A DNA stretch of 64,000 nucleotides from JBPEWY01 sp965224095 (GTDB lineage Bacteria > Bacteroidota > Bacteroidia > Flavobacteriales > Flavobacteriaceae). The notes under the pieces were generated by a model. The model saw only the letters and a program-made list of their open reading frames with translations, had not been told where the DNA came from and searched no databases. Location of the stretch: the NCBI GenBank assembly GCA_965224095.1, contig OZ245039.1, forward strand, positions 2,914,001 to 2,978,000, given 5' to 3'. Position numbers and translations under genes: made by a program. Each line of letters opens with the position of its first letter. Position 1 is the first letter of the stretch. Positions 27,501 to 36,173 of this stretch are shown here, piece after piece.

Positions 27501-30500
27501 ATTGACAGCCGATCAAAAATGGGCGGGGATGATGCGATCTATAAACTCTACCAATTTCGAACAGTCTAATGTAGAGTATATTCAGTTTTGGGTATTGGAC
27601 CCGTATTTTAAAGACGGGCAAACATTGCCTGGCCCGGAGGGAGTACTTACATTTAATCTGGGTAATATATCGGAAGACGTTTTACCGGATGGGAAAAAAC
27701 AGTATGAAAACGGATTGCCCGGGGTAAATAGCACCGAACTGGTTACCGATACCGATTGGGCCCGTGTTCCGGCTGCCCAGTCTTTGGTATACGCCTTTGA
27801 TGCCGATGAAGCCAACCGTAATCTGCAGGATGTTGGTTTTGACGGCCTGGACGATTCCGGAGAGCAATCCATCTACGGAGCAGGTGCTGATCCCGCAGGT
27901 GATAACTATACCTATTTCCTCAATCGCGAAGGAAGTATTTTAGAACGATATTCCGATTATAATAATCCCGATGGGAATTCTCCCATTACCGTTACCAATA
28001 CCAACCGCGGATCCACTACACTTCCCGATGTGGAAGACGTGAACAGAGATCAGACCATGAATACGATTAATAGTTATTATGAATATCGAATTCCTATTAA
28101 ACCCGGAATACAAAAAACAGATCGATTTGTAACTGATATAAAGGAAGGCGTTTCAACGGGCTTACTGCCAAATAACGATAGCTATACCGTGCGATGGATT
28201 CAATATAAAATTCCGATTAACCCGAACACTTACGAAGCGGGCGATACGCAGTTTGAGGCTGTAGGAGGCATAACCGACCTTAGGTCGATTAGTTTTATGC
28301 GGATGTATTTAAGCGGTTTTGACAATGATATCGTATTGCGATTCGGAACCCTGGATCTGGTTCGTGGCGACTGGAGGGCTTATTCCAATTCGCTACAGGC
28401 TCCCGGGGAAGACGATGACCCTTCCGATGACGGGACGTTTGTAGACGTAAATACCGTGAATATTCAGGAAAATGAAGACAGGCAGCCAATCCCGTATCGA
28501 TTGCCTCCCGATGTGGTTAGAGAACAACTGAATAATAACAATACCATTATCCGCCAGAATGAACAATCGCTGGCCTTTCGGGTAGAAAACTTAAATGCAA
28601 AAGACTCCAGAGCAGTATTCAAAAATGTAAATATTGATATCCGGCAGTACAAAAAATTAAAAATGTTCCTGCATGCCGAAGAATTCAATAATATAAACCT
28701 GAACGATGAAGAACTGGTTGCTTTTTTAAGAATAGGAACCGATTTCAATGAGAATTTCTATCAAATAGAAATACCATTAAGTGTTACGCCGGGCGGAAGC
28801 ACTTCGGCAGAAGCCATATGGCCTGCGTCCAACAGACTGGAAGTAGCTCTTGAAACCCTGGCCAGGATTAAATCGGCGAGTATTGCCAGTGGTTCACTTA
28901 CCGATCTTGTTTTCTACGATAAGGATATTAATCTGGTAGGAGAGTTTGACCCGCGTCAAACCGGAGAACTTCGTTATGGGATTAAAGGAAATCCATCGCT
29001 TGGAAATATCAGGTCGTTGATGATTGGACTTAAAAACCCGGATGAAACAAACCCCGTTTCGGGAGAGGTGTGGTTTAATGAATTACGATTGTCTGAACTC
29101 GATAACCAGGGAGGATGGGCGGCAATTTCCTCGATTGACGCAAACCTGGCCGATTTTGCAACAGTTTCCGCTACCGGTCGGATGAGTACCACCGGATTTG
29201 GTGCCATCGATCAGATTCCGAATGAAAGAAGCCGGGAAGATGTAGTCCAGTTTGACGTGGTTACGAATGTAAACCTGGGGCAGTTGCTCCCTAAAAAATG
29301 GGGAATTCAGCTTCCGTTTAATTTTGCTCACTCCGAACAGTTGATAACCCCGGAATTTGACCCGGAATATCAGGACCTTAAACTGGACGATAGAATCGCT
29401 GCAGCAGATACCGAAGAACAGAAAGAAAATATAAAAACAAGAGCCGAAGATTATACGAAACGGCAGAGCATAAACTTTATCGGGGTTCGAAAAAACAGAG
29501 GCCCTGAAAAGAAGCCACGCTTCTATGATGTGGAAAATTTTACATTTAATTACTCGTATAACGAAGTGAATCACAGAGATTATGAAATAGAAGAATTAAA
29601 AGACCAGAACGTTAAAACAGGATTCACCTATGCGTATAATTTTCAGCCCATGTCTGTGGAACCCTTTAAAAAATCCGATTCACTTTTTCGGGGGAAATAC
29701 TGGCAATGGCTTAAAGATTTGAATTTTAATCCCTTACCCGCTAGTATAACCCTTAATTCGAATATAACCCGGGCATTTAATCAGCAGCGTTTTCGGTTTA
29801 TCGCTCCAAACGGGGTTAATCCGGATAACTTTAAGCCCCTGCCGGAATTACAGCAACGCAATTTTTTGTTTGACTGGCAATACGCTGTAAATTATAATTT
29901 AACAAAATCGCTTCGTTTAAATTTCACGGCGGGGAATTATAATATCGTGAAGAATTACCTGGACGAAAATAAAGATGTACGAACCGAATTGGGAATATGG
30001 GACGGTTTTTGGGACATAGGAGACCCCAATAGGCATACGCAGCAATTACAAATTAATTACGAGCTTCCGTTTAATAAAATATTGCCGTTGAGCTTTATTA
30101 ATGCGAACTATACATACACAGGCGATTTTGACTGGCAGAGAGGGTCGGATATTCTTATCGATATAGCAGGTGAAGAAATTAATACGGTGCAGAATGCAAA
30201 TACGCATAACCTGACTGCGGGGATGAGTATGGATAAATTATATAGTTATCTGGGCATTACCGGAAAAAGAAGTCCGCCAGGGAGAACCACTTCAGGCAGA
30301 GGGGCGCCGAATTCCATTAATGAAAATACCGGTAAAAAGAAAGGAAATGGATTTGGCAGGGCATTGATTGATCTGATTACCATGGTAAAGCGTATTAATA
30401 TTAATTACTCCGAAAATAATGGAAAAGTACTTCCTGGATATACAAACTCCATTGGTTTTATCGGAACCTTAAAACCTTCACTTGGCTTTATTTTTGGTAG

Positions 30501-31692
30501 CCAGGCCGATTTGCGGTTTGAAGCAGCCAGAAAAGGATGGCTAACGCAATTCCCGGATCTTAATCAGCAATTCCAGCAAGTTCATAATACCATATTGAAT
30601 ATTACGGCCAATGCCGAACCGATCCAGGATCTGACACTCGATATTACCGCCAATCGGCAATATTCAGACCGGCTAACGGAGAATTTCCGCATTAATGATA
30701 TCGGAGGTGTTCTGGAATATGAAAATCTGCTCACGAACCAATTTGGCGATTTTTCTATTTCCACGGTACTTATAAAAACAGCTTTTAGTAAGAGCGAGGA
30801 AGCCTTCTCGGAAGCATTCGAAGATTTCAAAGCTAATAGGATAGTTATAGCACAGCGACTTGCCGGAGAGCCGATCAATCCGAATGCGACGGATTTCCCG
30901 GACGGTTATGGCCCTACCAGTCAGCGCGTGTTATTACCCGCTTTTATTGCAGCTTATACCGGTCAGGATGCCAAGAATGTAAAACTGGGAGCTTTCAGAG
31001 ATATTCCTATTCCCAACTGGACCTTAAAATACACAGGCCTTATGAGAAATGCCTGGTTTAAAAAGAAGTTTAACCGCTTTTCACTGAGTCACGGATATCG
31101 TTCGAGCTACAGTATTAACGGATTCAGGACAAACCTGGATTATAATGAAGATGCACCGCTGGAAGTAAATCAATTAGGAGATATTAAGAGCCCGACACTA
31201 TTTACCAACGTAACCCTGGTTGAACAGTTTAACCCGTTGGTTCGAGTTGATTTTGAAATGAAAAATTCTATCAATGTTCTTGCCGAGGTGAAAAGAGACC
31301 GGGCACTGGCAATGAGTTTCGATAATAATTTGCTTACAGAGATGTCGAGCAAAGAATATATTTTGGGCCTTGGCTACCGAATAAAGGATGTACGGTTCAC
31401 TACAAATCTGGGCGGCAAAAAAACAACCTTGAAAGGAGACTTGAATTTAAAAGCGGATTTATCGGTACGAGATAATTTAACCATTATCCGTAACCTGGAT
31501 ATAAATACCAATCAGATAACTGCAGGACAAACGCTGTGGGCATTGAAGTTTACTGCCGATTATGCATTGAGCAGAAATTTAAACGCCTTGTTCTTCTACG
31601 ACCATGCGTTTTCCAAGTTTGCCGTTTCTACGGCCTTCCCTCAAACTACCATCCGAACAGGATTTACGCTGCGCTATAATTTTGGAAATTAA
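24502..31692 (+). CDS. sprA: gliding motility / type IX secretion translocon protein SprA
   Basis: This 2396-residue outer-membrane protein forms the giant beta-barrel channel of the type IX secretion system, which exports adhesins for gliding. A signal peptide (IFKGITFVVLLALSISTYAQ) is followed by SprA N-terminal segments: LLPNFYVNSSFFETLFGGNTIEVIPQGSVAMDLGVR and DFDQRISLSLLGKVGTRLSVTANYDTEATFDFQNLIKLEYTPTEDDIIQKIEVGN. The C-terminus ends in an aromatic beta-strand (TIRTGFTLRYNFGN). The only start that keeps the signal peptide is TTG at 24502, 5 nt after ruvA. The other T9SS genes lie outside the window. Confidence 0.96.
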   Translation: MKTANKPTPVHVIFKGITFVVLLALSISTYAQENDSIPQDSVKTGVSLGKILLKNPNSVVSKYTYDPDLDRYIYTEKVGEFDINYPLILTPQQYYALIRREQMKTYFKEKIDAFSGKKAGSEEARKNLLPNFYVNSSFFETLFGGNTIEVIPQGSVAMDLGVRIQKNDNPALSPRNRNNVTFDFDQRISLSLLGKVGTRLSVTANYDTEATFDFQNLIKLEYTPTEDDIIQKIEVGNVSMPLNSSLIQGAQSLFGVKTQLQFGNTTVTGVFSEQRSQNNRVTAQGGGTLNDFEILALDYDEDRHFFLSHYFRDNYDTALEDYPFIRSQVQITRIEVWVTNRGQRTENVRNVVALQDLGEMIPGNTRINQGAPAGFFNVAGNQPPRNEANDYDPFLIGQAGSALNENIRDVSTAQSGFNLGGYIANQGFDYAILENARKLQQGRDFELHTQLGYISLNQRLSNDEVLAVAYQFTVNGLVDVNGKQQVFQVGEFANDGVNATEFETGANGQVTAVNNQALVLKLLKSNITNVNDPIWDLMMKNIYATGAFQLSQEDFKLNILYTDPSPINYITPVTTGPGSGWPDASDPDGPLEDRILLDVFNLDRLNVYNDPQSGGDGFFDFIPGITIDQQTGRIIFTKVEPFGEYLYALLGGGTNYDADESIYKASLNPNQNKYVFRKMYKQTKAAALQESDKNKFQLKGRYKSEGSNGIPLGAFNVPRGSVVVRAGGRVLQEGIDYTVNYQGGTVQILDESLRNSNTPIEVSVENNAIFGQQTRRFMGINVEHKFSDKFVLGGTFLKLSERPLTQKANFGVEPVNNTIFGLNANYSTEVPFLTRLVNKLPNIDTDVVSNVSVRGEFAYLKPGSPKNADFQGETTAYLDDFEGAQALIDMRSPLAWTLSSPPENILNIGGVQRPGLEPGFERAKLAWYSIDPVFYSNQRPGGISDEDISQNETRRIFIQELFDQQDIAQGQTTVQNTLDLAYYPNVKGPYNANDNSSFNALTADQKWAGMMRSINSTNFEQSNVEYIQFWVLDPYFKDGQTLPGPEGVLTFNLGNISEDVLPDGKKQYENGLPGVNSTELVTDTDWARVPAAQSLVYAFDADEANRNLQDVGFDGLDDSGEQSIYGAGADPAGDNYTYFLNREGSILERYSDYNNPDGNSPITVTNTNRGSTTLPDVEDVNRDQTMNTINSYYEYRIPIKPGIQKTDRFVTDIKEGVSTGLLPNNDSYTVRWIQYKIPINPNTYEAGDTQFEAVGGITDLRSISFMRMYLSGFDNDIVLRFGTLDLVRGDWRAYSNSLQAPGEDDDPSDDGTFVDVNTVNIQENEDRQPIPYRLPPDVVREQLNNNNTIIRQNEQSLAFRVENLNAKDSRAVFKNVNIDIRQYKKLKMFLHAEEFNNINLNDEELVAFLRIGTDFNENFYQIEIPLSVTPGGSTSAEAIWPASNRLEVALETLARIKSASIASGSLTDLVFYDKDINLVGEFDPRQTGELRYGIKGNPSLGNIRSLMIGLKNPDETNPVSGEVWFNELRLSELDNQGGWAAISSIDANLADFATVSATGRMSTTGFGAIDQIPNERSREDVVQFDVVTNVNLGQLLPKKWGIQLPFNFAHSEQLITPEFDPEYQDLKLDDRIAAADTEEQKENIKTRAEDYTKRQSINFIGVRKNRGPEKKPRFYDVENFTFNYSYNEVNHRDYEIEELKDQNVKTGFTYAYNFQPMSVEPFKKSDSLFRGKYWQWLKDLNFNPLPASITLNSNITRAFNQQRFRFIAPNGVNPDNFKPLPELQQRNFLFDWQYAVNYNLTKSLRLNFTAGNYNIVKNYLDENKDVRTELGIWDGFWDIGDPNRHTQQLQINYELPFNKILPLSFINANYTYTGDFDWQRGSDILIDIAGEEINTVQNANTHNLTAGMSMDKLYSYLGITGKRSPPGRTTSGRGAPNSINENTGKKKGNGFGRALIDLITMVKRININYSENNGKVLPGYTNSIGFIGTLKPSLGFIFGSQADLRFEAARKGWLTQFPDLNQQFQQVHNTILNITANAEPIQDLTLDITANRQYSDRLTENFRINDIGGVLEYENLLTNQFGDFSISTVLIKTAFSKSEEAFSEAFEDFKANRIVIAQRLAGEPINPNATDFPDGYGPTSQRVLLPAFIAAYTGQDAKNVKLGAFRDIPIPNWTLKYTGLMRNAWFKKKFNRFSLSHGYRSSYSINGFRTNLDYNEDAPLEVNQLGDIKSPTLFTNVTLVEQFNPLVRVDFEMKNSINVLAEVKRDRALAMSFDNNLLTEMSSKEYILGLGYRIKDVRFTTNLGGKKTTLKGDLNLKADLSVRDNLTIIRNLDINTNQITAGQTLWALKFTADYALSRNLNALFFYDHAFSKFAVSTAFPQTTIRTGFTLRYNFGN

Positions 31693-31702
31693 CAAAAGAC
31701 TA

Positions 31703-31733
31703 TTGATTCATGATAATTATTGCGTTACATTTG
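31703..31733 (+). promoter_or_regulatory. promoter of gcvH
   Basis: TTG (31703-31705), a 20-nt spacer and TACATTTG (31726-31733) give a full match to the Bacteroidota promoter consensus, 22 nt before the gcvH ATG. Confidence 0.7.
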
Positions 31734-31755
31734 CTTCATCCAAAACGAAAATAAA

Positions 31756-32136
31756 ATGAATATACCATCTGAATTAAAGTACACCAAAGATCACGAATGG
31801 GTTAAAATTGAGGGAGATGTTGCTACCATTGGAATTACCGATTTTGCACAAAGTGAGTTAGGCGATATTGTATATGTCGAAGTTGAGACATTAGACGAAA
31901 CGCTGGAACGGGAAGAGGTTTTTGGAACCGTAGAAGCCGTGAAAACGGTATCCGATTTGTTTTTGCCGCTTTCCGGTGAGATTATAGCGTTTAATGAAAC
32001 GCTGGAAGAAGAGCCGGAAAAAGTAAATACAGATCCATATGGTGAGGGTTGGATGATTAAAGTGCGTATGGATGATACTTCGGAAGTTGACGATTTGCTT
32101 TCAGATGAAGCGTACAGAGAATTAATTGGTGCTTAA
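31756..32136 (+). CDS. gcvH: glycine cleavage system H protein
   Basis: The 126-residue lipoyl carrier shuttles the methylamine group between the P and T proteins of the glycine cleavage complex. The fold is complete: LKYTKDHEWVKIEGDVATIGITDFAQSELGDIVYVEVE, then the lipoylation site ETFGTVEAVKTVSDL-type sequence (here VFGTVEAVKTVSDL, Lys near residue 63), and the C-terminal NTDPYGEGWMIKVRM. The start is the ATG at 31756, since the longer frame runs through the promoter box. The vanZ-like gene overlaps its end by 8 nt. Confidence 0.96.
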   Translation: MNIPSELKYTKDHEWVKIEGDVATIGITDFAQSELGDIVYVEVETLDETLEREEVFGTVEAVKTVSDLFLPLSGEIIAFNETLEEEPEKVNTDPYGEGWMIKVRMDDTSEVDDLLSDEAYRELIGA

Positions 32137-32518
32137 AAAAAATAAATATCTTATACTGTTTTTAGGCTGGGTCCTGGTAATTACCGTTCTCAGCCTTTTT
32201 TCTTTTAAAGAAGTCCCGGACCTGGTTTCGTATCCATATACCGATAAAATAGTGCACACTATTTTTTATTTGGGATTTACCACCTTGGCTTTTTTGTTTT
32301 TTAGCAGAGAAACTTCATACGGAACCTCGGCGCTAAAAGCTTTAACAATATCTTGTGTTTTAGCATGGGTGTATGGCATATTTATTGAAGTACTTCAAGA
32401 GACCCTTACCCGGTATCGTGCCGCGGAATGGACAGATATAGCGGCGAATACTTTTGGTATTGTACTGGCATGTATTGGTATAGCTGTATTTAATAATGGT
32501 AATAAGCCGTTAAAATGA
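32129..32518 (+). CDS. VanZ-like family membrane protein
   Basis: The 129-residue protein has four hydrophobic helices (YLILFLGWVLVITVLSLFSF; VHTIFYLGFTTLAFLFF; LKALTISCVLAWVYGIFIEVLQ; TDIAANTFGIVLACIGIAVF). The pattern TDKIVHTIFY..YGIFIEVLQ..R.AEWTDIAANTFG is the VanZ signature. Biochemical function in this family is not established beyond weak teicoplanin resistance in the founding member. No ATG is available: GTG at 32129 or TTG at 32126 are the possible starts, both inside the gcvH end, which suggests translational coupling. The ruvA-sprA-gcvH-vanZ order is common in the group. Confidence 0.85.
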   Translation: MLKKNKYLILFLGWVLVITVLSLFSFKEVPDLVSYPYTDKIVHTIFYLGFTTLAFLFFSRETSYGTSALKALTISCVLAWVYGIFIEVLQETLTRYRAAEWTDIAANTFGIVLACIGIAVFNNGNKPLK

Positions 32519-32579
32519 AAAAATTAATTGCTTTTATTATAAATAAATAATTAAATTAGCGATCACTAAACATTGAATT

Positions 32580-33290
32580 ATGGAACCAAAGAAAAATCCA
32601 AAAGCTGATTTGACCAAAAACAGCGGTCTCTATTTTGCTATTGGCCTTGCTTTAGTTTTGCTGATTGTATGGCAGGCAATAGAGTACAAAACCTATGATA
32701 AGTCTGAGGCTTTTGATTATACGATGAATGTAGATGAAGAATTGGATGAGGAAATCCCAATTACGGAACAGATTAATACTCCTCCGCCTCCACCACCTCC
32801 TGCGGCTCCTGAAGTTATAGAAGTAGTGGAAGATGAAGAAGAGGTTGAAGAAACAGTTATTGAATCTACCGAAACTTCTCAGGAAGAAGAAATCGTTGAG
32901 GTTGAGGATGTAGAAGTTGAAGAGGAAGAGGTAGACATAGATGTACCTTTTGCCGTGATTGAAGATGTACCTATTTTTCCGGGATGTGAAGGAAAACCAA
33001 AATCCAAGCAACGGGAGTGTTTCCAGGAAATGATGAACAAGCATATTAAAAAGCACTTTAGATATCCGGAAATAGCCCAGGAAATGGGAGTACAGGGAAG
33101 AGTTGCTGTGATGTTTACGATTGATAAAGACGGAAGTATCACCAATGTTAGAATGCGTGGGCCGGACAAAAACCTTGAAAAAGAAGCTGCGCGAATTATT
33201 AGTAAGCTTCCGAAAATGACCCCAGGTAAACAAAGGGGTAGAGCTGTAAGGGTTCCGTTTAGTATTCCGATTAACTTTAAGTTACAGTAA
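32580..33290 (+). CDS. energy transducer TonB-family protein (first of two)
   Basis: The 236-residue protein has one N-terminal membrane helix (GLYFAIGLALVLLIVWQAIEY), a proline run (NTPPPPPPPAAP), a long Glu/Val-rich spacer (about 70-125) and a C-terminal TonB domain (YPEIAQEMGVQGRVAVMFTIDKDGSITNVRMRGPDKNLEKEAARIISKLPKMTPGKQRGRAVRVPFSIPINFKL). It probably couples ExbBD energy to an outer-membrane receptor. A conserved insertion just before the TonB core, VPIFPGCEGKPKSKQRECFQEMMNKHI, contains two cysteines and occurs in the next gene as well. Confidence 0.9.
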   Translation: MEPKKNPKADLTKNSGLYFAIGLALVLLIVWQAIEYKTYDKSEAFDYTMNVDEELDEEIPITEQINTPPPPPPPAAPEVIEVVEDEEEVEETVIESTETSQEEEIVEVEDVEVEEEEVDIDVPFAVIEDVPIFPGCEGKPKSKQRECFQEMMNKHIKKHFRYPEIAQEMGVQGRVAVMFTIDKDGSITNVRMRGPDKNLEKEAARIISKLPKMTPGKQRGRAVRVPFSIPINFKLQ

Positions 33291-33311
33291 ATACATAATC
33301 TTATATAGAAT

Positions 33312-33342
33312 AAAAAACCCTGACCAAACGGTCAGGGTTTTT
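33312..33342 (+). terminator. terminator between the two tonB-like genes
   Basis: The stem AAAAACCCTGACC / GGTCAGGGTTTTT has an AAAC loop and a T-rich tail on both strands. Confidence 0.9.
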
Positions 33343-33399
33343 CTTTTTGGTATGCTTCTTGTGCCGATTTTATAACATTAACTTCTAAACTTTTACATT

Positions 33400-34191
33400 A
33401 TGAAAATCAGCAATTCTCATGAGGATTGTGCTCACGGCAATGAGCGCAAATCCATCATCGACAGGAAACATGAAACAAATGTACGGAAAAACAGTACCAC
33501 CTATTTTCTGTTTGGGTTATTCGTTAGCCTTACGCTGGCTTATCTGGCGCTTGAGTCCGGATTTAAGATTTTAGATCGGGAAGTAGCCCATATGATGGAT
33601 ACCCCCGAAGAGGAACAAACCTATACCCTTGGTGATGTAAATATTGAGGAGGAGCCCGGCGACAAGGAAATAAAGAAAAGGGAAAAGAAGATTATTCCCT
33701 TACCCCAGGATCCCGAAATAGTAGACAATATTACCGATTTAAAAGACAAAAAGGAATTCCTGAATACTCCTAACGAGTCTCCGGTGGCTATTGATGATAT
33801 TCCGGATGATCCTGTAGTGATAGATCTCCCGCCTATTCCATATGAGAAAGTTGAATTTGTTCCGGTATTTCCAGGGTGTGAAGCACTGACATCTAATGAG
33901 GAAAGAAAAAAGTGTATGTCTGAAAAAATAAGTAAAATCATTCAAAAAAATTTCAAAACATCGCTGGGAGAGAAATACGGACTCAGTGGAATCATGAAAA
34001 TCCAGGTACAGTTTAGTATTGATACCCGGGGTAGGGTAGCTCAGGTTAAAACCAGAGGGCCACATCCCGCTTTGGAAAGAGAAGCTCAAAGAGTGATAAA
34101 TTTACTTCCGGAAATGAAACCGGGAATGCAGCAGGGAATCCCGGTCGAGGTAATTTATCTGAAACCTATTTTGTTTCAGGTAGAAAATTAA
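33400..34191 (+). CDS. energy transducer TonB-family protein (second of two)
   Basis: The 263-residue paralogue of the preceding protein has an N-terminal cytoplasmic extension (about 30 residues, polar), a membrane helix (TTYFLFGLFVSLTLAYLALESGF), an acidic/proline spacer and a C-terminal TonB domain (LSGIMKIQVQFSIDTRGRVAQVKTRGPHPALEREAQRVINLLPEMKPGMQQGIPVEVIYLKPILFQ). The motif VPVFPGCEALTSNEERKKCMSEKISK matches the two-cysteine segment of its neighbour, so the pair arose by duplication. A terminator between them shows separate transcription. Receptor partners are not in the window. Confidence 0.88.
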   Translation: MKISNSHEDCAHGNERKSIIDRKHETNVRKNSTTYFLFGLFVSLTLAYLALESGFKILDREVAHMMDTPEEEQTYTLGDVNIEEEPGDKEIKKREKKIIPLPQDPEIVDNITDLKDKKEFLNTPNESPVAIDDIPDDPVVIDLPPIPYEKVEFVPVFPGCEALTSNEERKKCMSEKISKIIQKNFKTSLGEKYGLSGIMKIQVQFSIDTRGRVAQVKTRGPHPALEREAQRVINLLPEMKPGMQQGIPVEVIYLKPILFQVEN

Positions 34192-34206
34192 TATAAAAAT
34201 GCCGTA

Positions 34207-34238
34207 ACAGCCCGCACAACCTTCGCGGGCTGTTTTTA
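34207..34238. terminator. terminator between tonB2 and the metallo-hydrolase gene
   Basis: The stem ACAGCCCGC / GCGGGCTGT is followed by TTTTTATTTTTT. It lies between convergent genes and may serve both. Confidence 0.85.
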
Positions 34239-34254
34239 TTTTTTAAATGCGGGT

Positions 34255-35145
34255 TTATTGTTTTAGGCTTTCATAAAAGGTTTGCCTCATAAAAGTGGCA
34301 TTGATAAACCAGTCGCCATAGCCGAGATCGTCATAGGTTTTGGTTATTTCGGTAGCTGCTTTTACTTCTTCCAGGGTTTTACCTTCTGCAATTTGCTCTG
34401 CTACTTTGTCTCTGATTTCTTCAAGCATAATCAGGTAATCACTTAATTCTTTTTTATTGGAAATATTAAGGTGTCCCGGAATAATCTTAGTTTGTTCGTC
34501 ACTGAGCAGTAGCCCTTTTTTAACGGCTTTTACATAACCGTGTACACTGCCGTTACTACTGAGGTCAATAAACGGATACTTCCCCTGAAAATACGTATCG
34601 CCCATGTGCAGCACATTGCTCTCAGGGAAATAAACCAGTGCGTCTCCATCGGTATGTGCATTGTGAATATGAAAAATCATAATGGGCTCTTCATCCAGGT
34701 AAAAAGTCATATCTTCAGTAAAAGTTATTTCCGGAAGGGCTGCAGATGGCGAAGGAGGTGTGGTTCGGTTCCAGGCTTTATTAAATTGTTCCGTACTCAT
34801 TCGCTTTCTTACATTCTCATGGGCTATTACAATAACATCTTCGGTATTCATTACCTTATTTCCACCCGTATGGTCTCCATGCCAGTGTGTGTTTAAAATA
34901 AAGGAAATGGGTTTGTCGGTTACCGTTTTAATCAAAGCGGTGATTTGTTCGGAATGATCGGCAAACTGGTCGTCTATCATAAAAACCCCGTTTTTCCCAA
35001 TATAAACACCAATATTTCCTGAACCCGCTTCCTGGATCATATAGATTTTATCGCTTACTTTTTCCATGTGAAGTGTTGCTTTTTTCTTTTGGCCAATAGC
35101 ATACGAGGCCAGGAGTAAAACGAATGTAAATAGGAATTGCTTCAT
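34255..35145 (-). CDS. secreted metallo-beta-lactamase-fold hydrolase
   Basis: The 296-residue protein has a signal peptide (MKQFLFTFVLLLASYAIGQ) and an MBL fold with the zinc motif THWHGDHTGGN (HxHxDH), a downstream His in HNAHTDGDALVYF, Asp in HMGDTYF and the C-terminal His in IIPGHL. All metal ligands of the superfamily are present. The substrate is not predictable; members of this secreted subgroup are annotated as MBL-fold hydrolases or cyclases. I chose ATG 35145, since the longer frame to 35292 crosses the ctaB promoter. It diverges from ctaB. Confidence 0.88.
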   Translation of the reverse strand: MKQFLFTFVLLLASYAIGQKKKATLHMEKVSDKIYMIQEAGSGNIGVYIGKNGVFMIDDQFADHSEQITALIKTVTDKPISFILNTHWHGDHTGGNKVMNTEDVIVIAHENVRKRMSTEQFNKAWNRTTPPSPSAALPEITFTEDMTFYLDEEPIMIFHIHNAHTDGDALVYFPESNVLHMGDTYFQGKYPFIDLSSNGSVHGYVKAVKKGLLLSDEQTKIIPGHLNISNKKELSDYLIMLEEIRDKVAEQIAEGKTLEEVKAATEITKTYDDLGYGDWFINATFMRQTFYESLKQ

Positions 35146-35218
35146 TGTTTTTAATTTACGGTGGTAAGCTAAAGTACTAAATATCTGAGGTTGTTCCCTT
35201 ACAAACAGCCTTAATTCG

Positions 35219-35249
35219 TTGCACAAAAAGCATTTGCATAGTATCTTTG
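35219..35249 (+). promoter_or_regulatory. promoter of ctaB
   Basis: TTG (35219-35221), a 20-nt spacer and TATCTTTG (35242-35249) fully match the Bacteroidota consensus, 21 nt before the ctaB ATG. Confidence 0.75.
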
Positions 35250-35270
35250 CCACCGATTTATTGCAGATTG

Positions 35271-36173
35271 ATGAAAACAGCCTTGAGCACATCAGAGAAA
35301 AAAAATATCTTCGCAGGCATTTTTGATGATTTTAAACAGATTACCAAGGCCGGATTGGCTATGAGTGTTGTGTTTTCATCGGTTGCGGGTTATTTTCTGG
35401 GAGCCGCTACCATTAACTACTCAACGCTGTTTTTACTGGCCATAGGCGGATACTTTATGGTTGGTGCTTCCAATGCCTTTAACCAAATTATCGAAAAAGA
35501 CCTCGATGCTTTAATGAAACGAACACAAAACAGACCGATTCCTTCGGGGAGAATGTCCGTTTCAACCGCTTTTATTATTGCCACTCTTTTTACTATTCTG
35601 GGTGTTATTACCCTGTATATCGTAAATCCGAAGACGGCTATGTTCGGGGCTATTTCAATTTTTCTGTATACCTGTGTTTATACACCCCTTAAACCAAAAA
35701 CGCCTTTGGCTGTTTTTGTAGGGGCTTTTCCCGGAGCTATTCCCTTTATGCTGGGTTGGGTAGCGGCAACTAATAATTTCGGTATTGAGCCGGGCACCTT
35801 GTTTATGATTCAGTTTTTCTGGCAGTTCCCTCACTTCTGGGCAATTGGTTGGTTGTTAGACGACGATTATAAAAAAGCCGGATTTAAAATGCTTCCGACA
35901 GGTAAAAAAGACAAAGCCACGGCCATACAGATTATTATGTATACCATCTGGATGATCCTCGCTTCCGTTTTTCCGGTAACGGGTTTAACGGGTAACCTGC
36001 AACTTTCCGTACCGGCAGCAGTGATTGTTTTTATACTGGGTATAGGAATGCTTGTATATGCAGTAAAACTCTTTAATAAGCGCGATAATAAAGCTGCCAG
36101 AAGATTAATGCTGGCTAGCGTAAGCTATATATCGTTGATGCAAATTGTATATGTAGTTGATAAATTTTTATAA
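35271..36173 (+). CDS. ctaB: protoheme IX farnesyltransferase (heme O synthase)
   Basis: The 300-residue UbiA-superfamily membrane enzyme attaches a farnesyl group to heme b to make heme O, precursor of the heme A used by the aa3 oxidase. Nine hydrophobic helices are visible. The prenyl-diphosphate/Mg-binding motif NAFNQIIEKDLDALMKRTQNRPIPSGRMS and the second Asp-rich loop DDDYKKAGFKMLP are intact, as is YTPLKPKTPLAVFVGAFPGAIPFMLGW. Start is ATG 35271, right after the promoter. It opens the oxidase-assembly gene set ctaB-coxC-coxC-coxD-sco. Confidence 0.95.
   Translation: MKTALSTSEKKNIFAGIFDDFKQITKAGLAMSVVFSSVAGYFLGAATINYSTLFLLAIGGYFMVGASNAFNQIIEKDLDALMKRTQNRPIPSGRMSVSTAFIIATLFTILGVITLYIVNPKTAMFGAISIFLYTCVYTPLKPKTPLAVFVGAFPGAIPFMLGWVAATNNFGIEPGTLFMIQFFWQFPHFWAIGWLLDDDYKKAGFKMLPTGKKDKATAIQIIMYTIWMILASVFPVTGLTGNLQLSVPAAVIVFILGIGMLVYAVKLFNKRDNKAARRLMLASVSYISLMQIVYVVDKFL

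Noticed and set aside
32652..33233. 193-residue minus-strand frame opposite the first TonB-like gene
   Set aside because: It is the shadow of a strongly biased Glu/Pro-rich coding region; its translation is Phe/Tyr/Arg-rich low complexity.
34760..34957. Plus-strand frames opposite the metallo-hydrolase
   Set aside because: No family match, no promoter, and the minus-strand gene has full zinc motifs.
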